Assembly: GCA_020809705.1 (NCBI GenBank)
Contig: CP085828.1
Location: 1,860,001-1,924,000 of the forward strand
DNA: 64,000 bases
Direction of reading: 5' to 3'
Origin: Calonectria ilicicola
Taxonomy: Eukaryota; Ascomycota; Sordariomycetes; Hypocreales; Nectriaceae
In this document: one piece after another, positions 22,674 to 33,555 of the stretch
How positions within the stretch are numbered: position 1 is the stretch's first letter
Layout of the letters: each line of letters begins with the position of its first letter
The notes under the pieces: generated by a model
The model's database searches: none
Told to the model about the DNA's origin: nothing
Seen by the model: the letters and a program-made list of their open reading frames with translations, nothing else
Made by a program: the position numbers and the translations under genes

Positions 22674-23919
22674 AGCAGGTGGGCAGTGTGGTGATGGCGG
22701 GAATCGGAGGGGTTTCGGAGGGGAAGTCGGGTCTAGCTCGTGAGGAGGGAGAGCTCACTCACGAGACTGAGTGGGTGGGAAGGGATTCGAGAAGCGTAGG
22801 CAGGCCGTTACATTTCGTCCCAGGGGGGTGGAGGGTCGCAAGGGGCCGATGCTGGGAGGTTGCGATTGAGATGTGGCGAGAAGAGACCCTGCAACGGAAT
22901 CTGGAATGTTGCTCTGCAAGAGTTGCAAGATGGCAATTAACCAACTCGCTGGCGGCTTCGGGCGAGGTTTGCTGGTTTCGGGAACAGCGTGGCTGACACT
23001 AGCTCCAGAGGTGACGCGGGTGTTACAGCCCAGGGCGGGATTGGTTGTGGATCTCTAGCTTGGCTTGGCCTTTGGGGGGTGCTCCAGCGCTTGATCAGAC
23101 CGTATCCGTTTCCATATGATGGATATTGTACCGCTTTGTTTCCGCTTCCCGGCCTTGGGCTTTTCTTTTATGTTTACCGATTGAAGGAGAGCGTCATCCG
23201 CATATAGCCGCGTTCGTTTGTTTCCCTTGGCTCGCTCGCTCGCTCGGGCAGAGAGGTATTCCAGGGGTCTCTCTCCGTTTCCCACTTATACCGTCTCCAA
23301 TTTATGCTGTTCCCTGTGAAACTTCAAGGGCCAGTCTGGGCAAAGGGGAAACTTTGGTCTCATCCGTGTATACCTCCAACGTCTTCTACGTGCACGGATG
23401 GGACCCAGCTTGCTTGCAACGGCATTCCCTAACAACTTTCAAACAGCCCACTGCTACACTGGCGCCGAAGACCTCCCTACCCGTTTTGAAGTTGATGGAA
23501 GCAATTTATGTTTCCCAGGTTCCATGGACTCACTAGCAGCACCCACCACGTGGGGCTCAAATAAGGCTGGCCATCCCATACATAGCTGGGCAATTATAAT
23601 CACCACATCGTGCCTAGCGCAGATCGCTGGTGGCTTTTGCACATCCAAATACCTAGAATTGCCGTCTGATTGGCGTAGCGCCAAACCCTTGCCGTGCTTG
23701 ACGTCGGGAGCGAATATTTCGACTTGGCTGTGGTGATTGCATGGTGGGGCACGACCGGCTCCTCACAAGAAAAGATTTCACAGCCCAATATATACATACT
23801 CCAACGGGCAAACCGCCACCAGTATTCATAAAATACAAAATTCCCAGTAATACGTGCACACAAACGGGGGTTCGCATAAAAATTGCTCGTCACCCACAAG
23901 AGCCTATATCCATTTAGCC
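22674..23919. other. divergent intergenic region
   Basis: This separates the starts of the glycosyltransferase-like gene (minus) and SYO1 (plus). It presumably holds both promoters and leaders. Open frames here lack coding features, and nothing else is seen. Confidence 0.55.
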
Positions 23920-25965
23920 ATGGCCAAGTCTCGCAGAAACCGGGCCAACGCCGCCCACCGAAAAAATCCCATCGCAAAAACCGTCAAGCCGCCCTCTGAT
24001 CCCGAACTCGCGGCCCTGAGAGAACAAAAGATTTTGCCCGTCATCCAGGACCTCAAGAGCGCCGATCCCAAGGCGCGCGCTGCCGCCGCCACGGCCGTGT
24101 CAAACATTATCCAGGACCAAAAGTGCCGCAAGCTGCTGCTGCGCGAGCAGATTGTTCACACCATCCTCACCCAGACGCTCACTGATGCCGCCCTCGAGGG
24201 CCGCGCCGCCGGATGGGGCATCCTTCAGATCCTTGCCCAGGAAGAGGAGCCGGATTTCTGCGTTCATCTGTTCCGAGTAGACGTCCTGACCGCCATCGAG
24301 TTTGCTGTCAAGTCGGTAAGTGAGAAAAATCTCATATACACATACACGGCGACTAATGTGAAGTAGGTCTGCGAACTGCTCCTGTCCAAGGACCTCGAGT
24401 TCCAAAAGAGATCCAAGGCCGAGCAGTCCACCATCTTGAGCATCATCGCATCTCTCATTTCTCTTCTCACTGCACTGGCCGAGGCCCAAGATGAGATCCT
24501 GGAAGCAATCGCCGCCAACCCCACCATCACTCGCTTGTTATTCATCCTGAGCTCAAATGAGCTCTCTCATATCCCAGATGTTTTATCGTTGCGAAGCGAC
24601 GCTCTCGCTTGTTTGATGATCCTCTGTGAGGATAATGGACAGCTCGCCGACAAGATCTTCACCTCCAAGACACCGCGATGCTACGACACACTCATGTCGC
24701 TCCGCGAGGAGACCACAAGCGACGGCATCCTCGCTTGCGGTGTTCTCCATAACCTCTTTGTCTCACTCGACGGCGAGGACGTTCCCCTAGGTGCAGACGA
24801 CTCTGCTCTGATCCCCACCCTATCCAAGGCCATCGCTTCGTACCAGCCCACCCAGGTCACTACTGATGCCACTGGCTGGGCGAACCCCATTGAGTGTTAC
24901 CAGCTGGCCCTCGAGATCCTCGCCTCCATTGGAACCAGCCTCAACACTTCTGGGGAACCTGATGGACCCCCCAAGCCGGAGAGCGGTGCCGCCAAGGATG
25001 ATGAGGATATGGGTGACGCTGAAGGTGCAGGCTCTGACGATGAGGGCGCCGAAGGTGAAGGTGAAGGTGAGGACGACGAGGACGATGACATGGACCAGGA
25101 CGCAATGGAAGCCGACATGGAGATGGTGACAGGCGCCGATGACGATGAAGTAGCCGGCAACATTGACGACATTCCCGTCCTCAAAGCCCTCGTCCAAACT
25201 GCTCTCCCCGAACTTGTTCGCATTGCCTCCATCTCCCCCGACGACGATACCAGCATGCGCCTCCAAGGCCTCGCCCTCTCAGCCCTCAACAACATTTCCT
25301 GGTCCGTCTCTCTGATCGACTTCTCCGACTCAAGCAACGCTGTCATCCAGTCCGCCTGGGAACCCGCCGGTCAGGCCCTTTGGACCAAGGTCATCGCGCC
25401 CATCCTGGCCACCGACACGGCCGATGTTGCCCTCGCCACTCACGTCACTAGCCTGGCATGGGCTGTCGCCCGCTCTCTGCGCGGCCGCAACATCCCTCTC
25501 GTTGGCGATGAGCACCGTCGCTTCATCGCCCTCTACCAAGCCACCAAGGGCGCCGAGGCCGTCCAGAACCCCGAGGACCCCTTCCAGGCCCTTGGCGTCA
25601 AGTGCGTCGGCGTCCTCGGCCAGCTCGCCATCGACCCGGCCCCGACGGACCGCAACCGCGACATCGGTACCTTCCTCATCACTCTTCTCGCCGGCCTTCC
25701 GGACCAGACATCCGTTGCCGACGCCATCGAGGCGCTCAACCAGCTGTTTGACATCTACGGCAACGAGGACTTTGCCTACGACCGCGAGGTCTTCTGGAAG
25801 GACAACTTTGTCAAGCACCTCGACGACATCCTGCCCAAAGCTCGCGCTGCCATCAAGACCATTGACAAGCGAGCGCAGGGAGAACTGCGTCTGCGTGCCG
25901 ACGAGGCCGTGCTAAATCTGAGCCGGTTCTTGGGATACAAGCGAAAGAACAAGCCCAAGGCGTAA
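23920..25965 (+). CDS. syo1: SYO1, co-import chaperone for ribosomal proteins Rpl5 and Rpl11
   Basis: Exons 23920-24315 and 24367-25965 encode 664 residues, near the usual length. The 51-nt intron has GTAAGT and a GACTAAT branch site. The protein starts MAKSRRNRANAAHRK, a PY-NLS-like basic segment for transportin. ARM/HEAT helices follow: residues about 25-130 (ALREQKILPVIQDLKSADPKARAAAATAV, split here as adjacent helices) and on through exon 2. A long acidic insertion of Asp/Glu/Gly (about residues 342-390) matches the acidic loop that binds Rpl11. More HEAT repeats run to the end, and the tail (LGYKRKNKPKA) is basic. Syo1 carries the 5S RNP proteins into the nucleus together for 60S assembly. 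Animal HEATR3 is the counterpart. Confidence 0.95.
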
Positions 25966-26284
25966 TTGAGGGCGAAAACAGGTAAAAGCAAGAAGATGAA
26001 AAAGAATTTAAGATGAAAAGCATTGTAAATGAGTAATAGATAGATGATTGATATATGTTATTTTGTTCAATTTTTTATTTTATTTAGCAAATCTATGACG
26101 CTTTTGCTCTGATTGTGAGGCAAGTTTGCCCCCTTTCAGAAACATTGTATCCACCCTGCCTAATATATCGTCACTCATGCGCATTCTAAAATCCGTCCCA
26201 ACATACTCCGTCACGTCCAAGAGCGAACCCCTGAACCACCCAAAGAAGCAACACCGAGCCCATTACAACGGCGATTGAATACCA
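25966..26284. other. convergent intergenic region
   Basis: This lies between the stop codons of SYO1 (plus) and MLH1 (minus). It is AT-rich near 26030-26090, as expected for polyadenylation regions. No gene is present. Confidence 0.6.
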
Positions 26285-28668
26285 TTAGCATCGCTCAAAC
26301 ACCCGATACAGACCCTTCAGGCTGGCCACCTCTAACACCCCGCTCTCCATTAAGGACCTCGTGGCCACCAGTCTCGCCTTGAACGCCGGAAAGAAGACAT
26401 TTTGTATCGCGTGCCTTATATGCTGGCGGCGTACCCGGAGCTCCTCTGGGATGTCCTCTTCACGGACACCTTCTTCGTCACCGGGCAGGGCGGGCAGCGA
26501 CTCAGGGACATACATAGTGGCTAGCTCGCGGATAAATGTATCAAAGCAGCCTTTTTCTTCCGTCCAATTCACATTGGGACCAAGACGGAGAAGGAACTGT
26601 GGCAACTTGACAAGGGGCGGAGTATACCCCTTGATAAGAAGCGGAATGGAGATGAGTTCGCCCGCGGGGGATATTTCCATGGAGAAGTACTCCTGTAGCA
26701 TCTCTCGCCGTTCGATCAATTGCTCTGCTACTCGATCGACAAGGGCCTCGGCCTCAAAGTCCTCATCAGGGGAGGCAACAGCCTTCTTCTCCACCTCGGC
26801 GGCCACAAGAAGCAACTGCCGCAGATCAAGCGTCGGATTAAAGCGAATGGTGCCATAATTCCCAAAATCTGTCAGTCCAAGTTGGTAGAAGTACTCGTAG
26901 CAAGTGTGTCCGTAATCTACCAAGTACAATTTGACGCCTCCCTGGATTGCTGCTAGTCGACGGTGGTCATCGACCACGCCGACAAAGGTGTGGGAAGCAA
27001 AGACTTCTGTCAATTCATTGTGCATTTCCTCGCGAACCTCGGCTCGTAATTCTTTGATGCTGCTGAGCCGGCAGGGAACAGACTCTCGATCGACAGTTTC
27101 ATATTCAATCTTCTCAGGGGCAGCTGCAGGCCGTTGAACGGCTACTGATCGTTGCATCCCACGTTGAGCTGTCGGTGATTCTGCGACAGCTGCTGGAGAA
27201 AACATGGATGTGATTTTGCGTTCAGCTGTATCTGTTCGGACAAGATCGTTCGAGTTTCGCCTTGGTCTTTTGCTCAAGGGGGTTACTCGGACAGGAGTGC
27301 TGTCACCACCCCCAGTATCAGCAAGTTCGGGAGCCTTCACACCTGGCAGAAGTGTCTGTGTCTTGAAAGTACGGCTCATATCTACCGCAGCAAGCTTTGA
27401 TTCGATGTGCTCGCATATGGCTTGAATAATTTCATCTTCATTAAGGAAATGAACTTCCCTCTTGGTTGGGTGGACATTTACATCAACCCTTGCTGGATCA
27501 ATCTCCAGACTGAGGTAAATGAAGGGATGGCCCTGCTTGGGTAAAAAGTTCACATAGACCTGTTCAATGGCCTTCTTCATGTGAGTAGATTCGACACAGC
27601 GGTGGTTGATGAAGAGCAGAATGGTAGTCTTCTTGACTGAATAGTTTGCATTCGTCGCATACCCTCCGGCCTTGAAGCCCCAACGATCATCTGAGGTTTC
27701 GAATTTAAGGAGTTCGTTGGCAACACTCGCTCCGTGAATTAGGCGAATGCGGTCAATGACCGTTGCCTGGGCCTGAACTGAAAGGCTCGTTGAGGACTCA
27801 CCGGACTTCTTGCAGGTAAACCCTACTCCTGCACAGTGCACGGCGTATCGACCAACCATGTCCAGTATTTTGTTGTACTCGTCGGAAGTCGACCGGAACG
27901 CCCGCCTGCGAGTGGGGGTGTTGTAGAAGAGGTCTTCAACTGTGATTTGAGTGCCCGGTCGGCCTGCAACCCCCTTGGGCTCAGCGGACTGGCCAGGTTT
28001 GTGGGGGGCAAGCTTGCCATCTTGGTATTTGGCGCGCCAGGCAAGGTCAGAGTCCTTGGTTTTGGTGGTGACAGTCAAATGTGCAATGTGGCTGATGCTC
28101 GCCAGGGCTTCGCCTCGGAAACCATATGTGGCAATCGCTGAGAGGTCCTCAAACGATGTGATTTTAGATGTAGTATGCCGTTCACAGAGGATGGGCAAGT
28201 CTTCTTTCTAGCAGCATGTCAGTAAGCAGCATTGAAATGTCCGGATGAAAAGGGTTAATACTTGAATGCCACACCCGTTGTCGGTGATCTGCAGGAGCTT
28301 CAGTCCACCATCCTTGGCCACGATCTCTAAGGATGTCGACCCTGCATCAACGGCGTTTTCCATTAGCTCCTTGAGTGCATGAACTGGTGCAACAATGATC
28401 TCGCCGGCCGCAATTTTGTTGACCACGGCAGGGTCCAGGGCCTGTGGTTCGGAGTCAGCCGAAGCACCAACATTGAAAGTGTATCGAGGCGGTGACGTTG
28501 GCAAAAATGCACAACGGTCGCCAACATATAGGTCTTGCTTGCCTTGATTCTGCGGGTAGGGCGGAATTCCTCGGGGTCGCCCTCGGCCTTTCGCTTGGTG
28601 CCGCCGCTGGGGGTGGGTGCATATTGATGCACTTCGGTATCCACGTCCACGTCCATGGAGCCCTCCAT
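26285..28668 (-). CDS. mlh1: DNA mismatch repair protein MLH1
   Basis: Three exons (28668-28543, 28441-28262, 28207-26285) encode 742 residues. Exon 1 gives a 42-residue N-terminal extension ending RPTRRIK, joined to [16 protein letters not shown]. That junction uses a GC donor (AAG/GCAAGC) with a CTGAC branch and AG acceptor. The GHKL ATPase motifs are intact: catalytic Glu67 and Asn71 in [18 protein letters not shown] near residue 92, and YGFRGEAL. The MutS/PMS-type second domain follows ([27 protein letters not shown]). The C-terminal dimerisation domain ends FERC, the invariant MLH1 C-terminus. It acts in the nucleus with PMS1 (MutL-alpha) in post-replicative repair and in meiotic crossing-over. 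I see no disruption. Confidence 0.97.
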
Positions 28669-30910
28669 GGCTGCGGTAGTCTTGTGTCGAGATTTGCCGA
28701 GACAGGTGGCTCACTCTCCCTTATTATTACTTACAAATGCGGCCGAGGGACCGAGGGACCATTCGATCGATGGCTGTGAGGTGGGATCAAGCTGCTCAGC
28801 GCAGGCTGCACAGTCAACGCCAGGTTGATGACCAAGTGCACGCACGTGTGTTGTCCAACAGCAACCCACCGTCTCGACGTCCGTCTTGGCCTGCAACAGA
28901 GCAAGGGGATCCAGGAGGGTCCAGGGAGCACGAGCCAATGAAACAATATGCACTCAACGGGCTCATGCCAGTGATCGCGGGGCTGTCGGCGGTACCTGGC
29001 GACAAGAGCCAATCTCAACGTGGTGTGGCCCACGACGTGCCCACGAGAGCACGTGACGGTGACCAGCCTGTCAAAGTGCTTTTGCTGCAACCCACACTCG
29101 ACGTCGCGAGATCCGTGGGCGGTTTGAGGGCACGAACGCTTCGCCTCAATTTCCTCGCAAAACACTGCGCCGCCCTGTCCAACGGTTCGAGCAAGCGATG
29201 TGGTGGAGGGTGGACAAGAGACCCTGGGCCCGTGCCGCACCTGACGCTGTGTAAGTATGTGAGACCTCCCTTTTGGGCGCGAAGGACGACGGGGCTGAGA
29301 GGCCAATCCAACTGGTGTACACACACTCCTGCCCCGATCTCATCCATCTCATCTGAATCTGTATACCAAGACTTGCCATTATCGGCTTTTAGTTCCATTT
29401 CCGGTTTCCTCTTCCGCCGCCTGCTGAAAATGTCAGATACTGGCTAACTGATCCCCCCGGCGATATAGCAGTCGCCATCAGAACCAACCGAAGCATTACC
29501 ACTTTGGTTCCAACCGAGGTGCAAGCCTCCATTACAATGAAAAAAAAACTTTGATCAGGTTTTCTCGCCCCTCACTGTGACCTGTCACTTTCCAAGCAAG
29601 CGATTCCGGAATCACTGTACACCCCAGACTACCATCACCGCCAACGCATCACTCTCTGACCTCGTCATTTACCAATCGTGGGCTGCCCTTTTACCATAAT
29701 TTCAATCCCCAGGCTCGTTTCAATGCGTCTCACTTAACAGCCACGATCCACACCCCCATCTGATTGAATACGGGCTCGTGGATCGGTCATGCGGCATTGT
29801 GGCGTTCTGGGCCCTGCCCGAGCATCATCTGTCAACTTACGCCTCTCTGCTGAATTACATGAGGGAAATTCAGCCACGAACCAATACCAACAGATTGCCT
29901 GCATTGCTTTGGAAATGTACAAACAGCCTACTGGTTCAACAAGCGCTGCGCATCATCCATTCCGTCGCCGGGTGTGTTCCCGGCCCCCAAGGGGCCCCCA
30001 CTCTAGCCTGCTGCCTGCGGCCTTCCAATGCAGGTAGTTTGAGGACAGCAGTCGGCCAAGGTGGGCTTCAGTTCCAGGCAGCCAGATAATCAGCCAACAA
30101 TTGCATCGGAGAGAGGAAGCATGATTGTTAGTCTGTTGCTTGTTGGCATGTGCAGAGGTCTGTGTATTGCTTTGGGCATTGATTGGCCTTTCACATATTC
30201 AACTTTTAAAACCCTCGGTCAGGTGTTGAAAGAGTCAATGACTCGCCAGGTCGAAGCTGACGTGGGGGGGCAGCATTCCTTGACTGCCCAGTAACAAGGC
30301 TGCGTGTGTTGGTTCAAGCTCGCCAATGTCAGAAACCAAAGAGAGACAATCGCACTGGTTTTTACAATGCAGCGCGCTAGCTAGCCGACTGAATAGTCAT
30401 TGACAATGCATATCATCTATTGCTGTCCCTCATTCGTTCTTGGTCGGGCGCATCGCCTCCATCGTTTCGGCTGCGCCATCTCTCCCTCTGCAAGGCTAAC
30501 TGAAGAGACACATGCGAACTAGTTGGGCCGGCGGTTCGCACACTCAGATGAAAGGCGGGCATATCCACTAAAGCCAAGTCACCCATCACCCCTCTGCGCC
30601 CCTGGGGCTGTGATGCTACTCTAGACCAACAGCACCAGTGAGTGGTGTCGTACATTTCTCTCCTGCAGGCCCGCCCGCATAGAGAGCGAGTCTGAATGCT
30701 GTCTAGCTCAGGCACATACATACAGACGATGTGCTGGGATGCCTCTCACACCCTCTCCATAGCCTCGATCGAGGTTTAAGACAGGGCTGGCCTCCGTTGC
30801 AGGCTATAAAGGCAAGGTAGAGCCAGCTTCCCACGTTGGATGCTACTGTCAGCCTCCACAGCAAAAGACACAAAAAAGACATCGCCCGCCTTCTTTCAAC
30901 CAAAGTAGAT
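28669..30910. other. divergent intergenic region
   Basis: This 2.2-kb region separates the starts of MLH1 (minus) and the small basic-protein gene (plus). A CACGTG palindrome followed by AC (so GTCACGTG on the minus strand, a bHLH-type site) lies at 29050-29057. Long overlapping frames on opposite strands at 28731-29447 look like composition artefacts. No gene is supported. Confidence 0.5.
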
Positions 30911-31574
30911 ATGGTTGGCAAAGCAGAATCATCGGCTGCATCTGCATCTGCTCGGTATGTCCCCAACTCGTCCTTCTCCTGTCATCCCACCATAAAGCAT
31001 CACTCCCTCCCCGTTTCTACGCCGTCTATCTACATCGCTATACCTACTCCTAACATCTAACCGGATCCTTCCCTTTACCAGAACCGACTCAAATATGCCT
31101 GATTTCCCAAGCATTCCGGCATCATCTCGTACCACCTCGACAAGGCCACCAGCGTCGCCACGGCGAGTCACCCGAGGTTCCCTGCGAAGGATGCAAGAAG
31201 CAGGGCTGTCCAGCTTGTCCACCCAAGATGTGGTTGAGGTTGACGGGCCAGGCCACCAAGTGACCGATGATCTTTTTGGAATCGGCAAAGGCTTCCACGA
31301 ACCGGCGACTTCTCAGTCTACAGCAAATCCGGCACTAGGGATGACCCAGGACACCATGCAGTCGGGTGACGAAAGTTTGCAGGACGTACTCAAGCGTATG
31401 CACAGCGAAAACATGGCTGCCAGAAAGAAACGGCGCCTCCTCCAGAGCGACGCCTCAGCCGCACCCACACCCGCAGCCTCAGCCGTCAATGCAGCCACCA
31501 CCAAACAGTCGTCCAGCTCCAAAAGTCAAGATACCAAGTTGGCCCGTCGCCCTCGTCGCGACGGACGCAAGTAA
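30911..31574 (+). CDS. small basic Ser/Pro-rich protein of unknown function
   Basis: Exons 30911-30954 and 31082-31574 encode 178 residues, joined across a 127-nt intron (GTATGT donor, CCAG acceptor). The first exon is supported by the frame-preserving junction and the ATG, giving MVGKAESSAASASAR, though translation could instead start at the in-frame ATG at 31095 (MPDFPSIPASS). The chain is disordered and basic: SPRRVTRGSLRRMQEAG, then a possible amphipathic helix DESLQDVLKRMHSENMAARKKRRLL, an Ala/Ser/Pro spacer, and a very basic tail ARRPRRDGRK. The basic clusters could be nuclear localisation signals. I recognise no domain and give no function. A poly-T tract lies downstream in the 3' region. 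Confidence 0.65.
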
Positions 31575-32560
31575 CATGGTCTCCTCCCACCACTCCACAT
31601 TTTTAGCACGCGCACCACACGCACAGCCAACGAAGGATGGAATCAACACAATTGCACAATTACGGGACAGTACAGTACACAGAGAAAAGTTTGAAAGGGG
31701 GTTGAAAAGAGTGTTTTGTAAGAGAGGGCGTTACGTATGGATAAAATGCTGTCTGGCGACAGATGGATGGTTGGTTTTGTGTATTTTGATGCTTTCTTTT
31801 CGCCCCTCCCCCGACCAGTTCGTTTCCCTTCAGTCTGGGGGAGCGCCTGTTAGCGCCCCCGCTTCCCCCCTCCCAAGAAGCGAACGATGGCGAGGGGTCA
31901 GCGCCTAGTATTTCTGATTTCTTTCCTCTTTCTTTTCTTCCTTTTGATTGGGATTGTTTAGTGCGCGGCTTTTTTTTTTTTTTTTTTTAACTTTTTTTTC
32001 TTCTCCTAGGGTATCACATCATATTTCGCAAATAGAAAGGAAAACTCGGTTTGAAACTACTGCTTGCTTGGTGCCTGGCCAATTGTTCCCGCGTCTCCAG
32101 CCCAATCAATGCTGCTGCCGTCGCGTTTAGCTCCGGGCCATTGTTTCTCGCGCAATACGACGTATCGTCCAGTCACAGAGCAGACCCCCAGCTGGGCAGA
32201 ATAGACTTGCTACTACGCCTCCCTTTTGCCCCCTTGCCCAGGTGTGCTGTAGATCGGCAGCCAGGCCGATGGATGGATGGAGACGGAGCGCTGCAACGCC
32301 GCCGCCGCCCCCCCCCCCCCCCTCCCCCCGTACGCCCGCCGTCTCGCGAATCGGATATCTCACCATCGAAGCATCGGAGAATAATAATTGGGTGCTTAAT
32401 AGACCACACGTAAATTCAACCAATCCTTGACATGCCATGCCGGCCACCCACTGTTTCCGGAAGCATCATGCACACACAGGTACGGTACGCCCTGCAGTGG
32501 TATCACAAGCACGGCACAGCACAGCACGGCCCAAATCTCTTCTCCCTTTTTCGTCCGTGT

Positions 32561-32585
32561 CATTTCCATTTCCATTTCCATTTCC
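32561..32585. repeat. CATTTC hexanucleotide repeat
   Basis: Four perfect tandem copies of a six-base CATTTC unit lie in non-coding DNA. Confidence 0.8.
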
Positions 32586-33034
32586 CCTTCCATCGCAACT
32601 TCGTCAACATTCGCCAGCCACTCCGCCGTTGCCGCTGGTGGAACACCACGTGGGACGGCTCCAGTCCAGGCCCCATAGTCACCTCAAAAACCCTCCCTCA
32701 ACATTCTACACCATTGCCATTGTACAGTTCTCGTTCACCATCATCGATAGCCAGCCATGTTCATGTAAGTAAGAATCGCATTATACATTGAAACGCGGTT
32801 TAATCTTCCCCTTCACTACAAATTCCATCTCCTGCTTGCACAGCATACTTGGGGTATTCTCGCGCGCCCTCCCTTGCCCACCAAACAGCGCCCACCAAGC
32901 AGCTCAGCTTATTTATCATGTCCTCTCCCGCAATCCTTCCCTTGGCTCGTATTACCCAGACCTCGCGGCGATTTTTGTCCTGTTGTATCCGTATCCCTGC
33001 TAGCCATGCCTCAACATATCATCCATACACCTGA

Positions 33035-33068
33035 TCCATCCATCCGTCCGTCCGTCCATCCATCCATC
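33035..33068. repeat. CATC/CGTC tetranucleotide repeat
   Basis: Eight tandem four-base units alternate between CATC and CGTC types in non-coding DNA upstream of no identified gene. Confidence 0.75.
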
Positions 33069-33555
33069 GGGGCCAAAGAGGTGCGCCTTCATGCCTCGAC
33101 GTCACCTCTCACCGCGTGGTCCCAGTTGGGCATCTGATCGACACTCAGCCACGCATTATCATACAGATCCGCCCGTTTTCGAATCCGACCGTTTGTCCAG
33201 GGCCCTTAAAAGAAGCATCCGGGCCACCTCATCGACCGCCAACTCCGTCGGCTGAAATTCCCAAGGGTATCTGCTCCCGCAACACTCATAATCCTTCTCC
33301 ATTACTGACCCTCGCCTTCCAAAGGGAGGGCCGTCAATAAAAAACGACACCGCCACCCTCGGACAGGGGCCATTATACACAAGCATTGATATTAAAAATA
33401 AACTCAAGTCAATCCACAAAGAAGAAAGCCGCCATTATATAACGACATCAAGTAACATCTCCCTACTAGCACATGCTTATCGTGCTAGATCTGTGGGACT
33501 GTCAGTGCTGGCTCCATGACGGCATGGAGAGCCTAGAAATAGGATGTCCACGGTA

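Larger units (their letters stand above)
31575..33555. other. convergent intergenic region with simple repeats
   Basis: This lies between the ends of the small basic-protein gene (plus) and the Zn2Cys6 factor (minus), and is longer than needed for two terminators. It contains a T homopolymer (about 31971-31989), a C homopolymer (about 32309-32331), a CCATTT hexamer repeat and a CATC/CGTC tetramer repeat. No supported gene. Confidence 0.5.

Noticed and set aside
24820..25818. Minus-strand frames of 148-162 residues opposite SYO1
   Set aside because: Shadows of the SYO1 coding strand.
28731..29447. Long overlapping open frames on both strands (up to 236 residues)
   Set aside because: Arg/Pro/Ser/His-rich random-like composition, equally long frame on the opposite strand, no motif or splice support.
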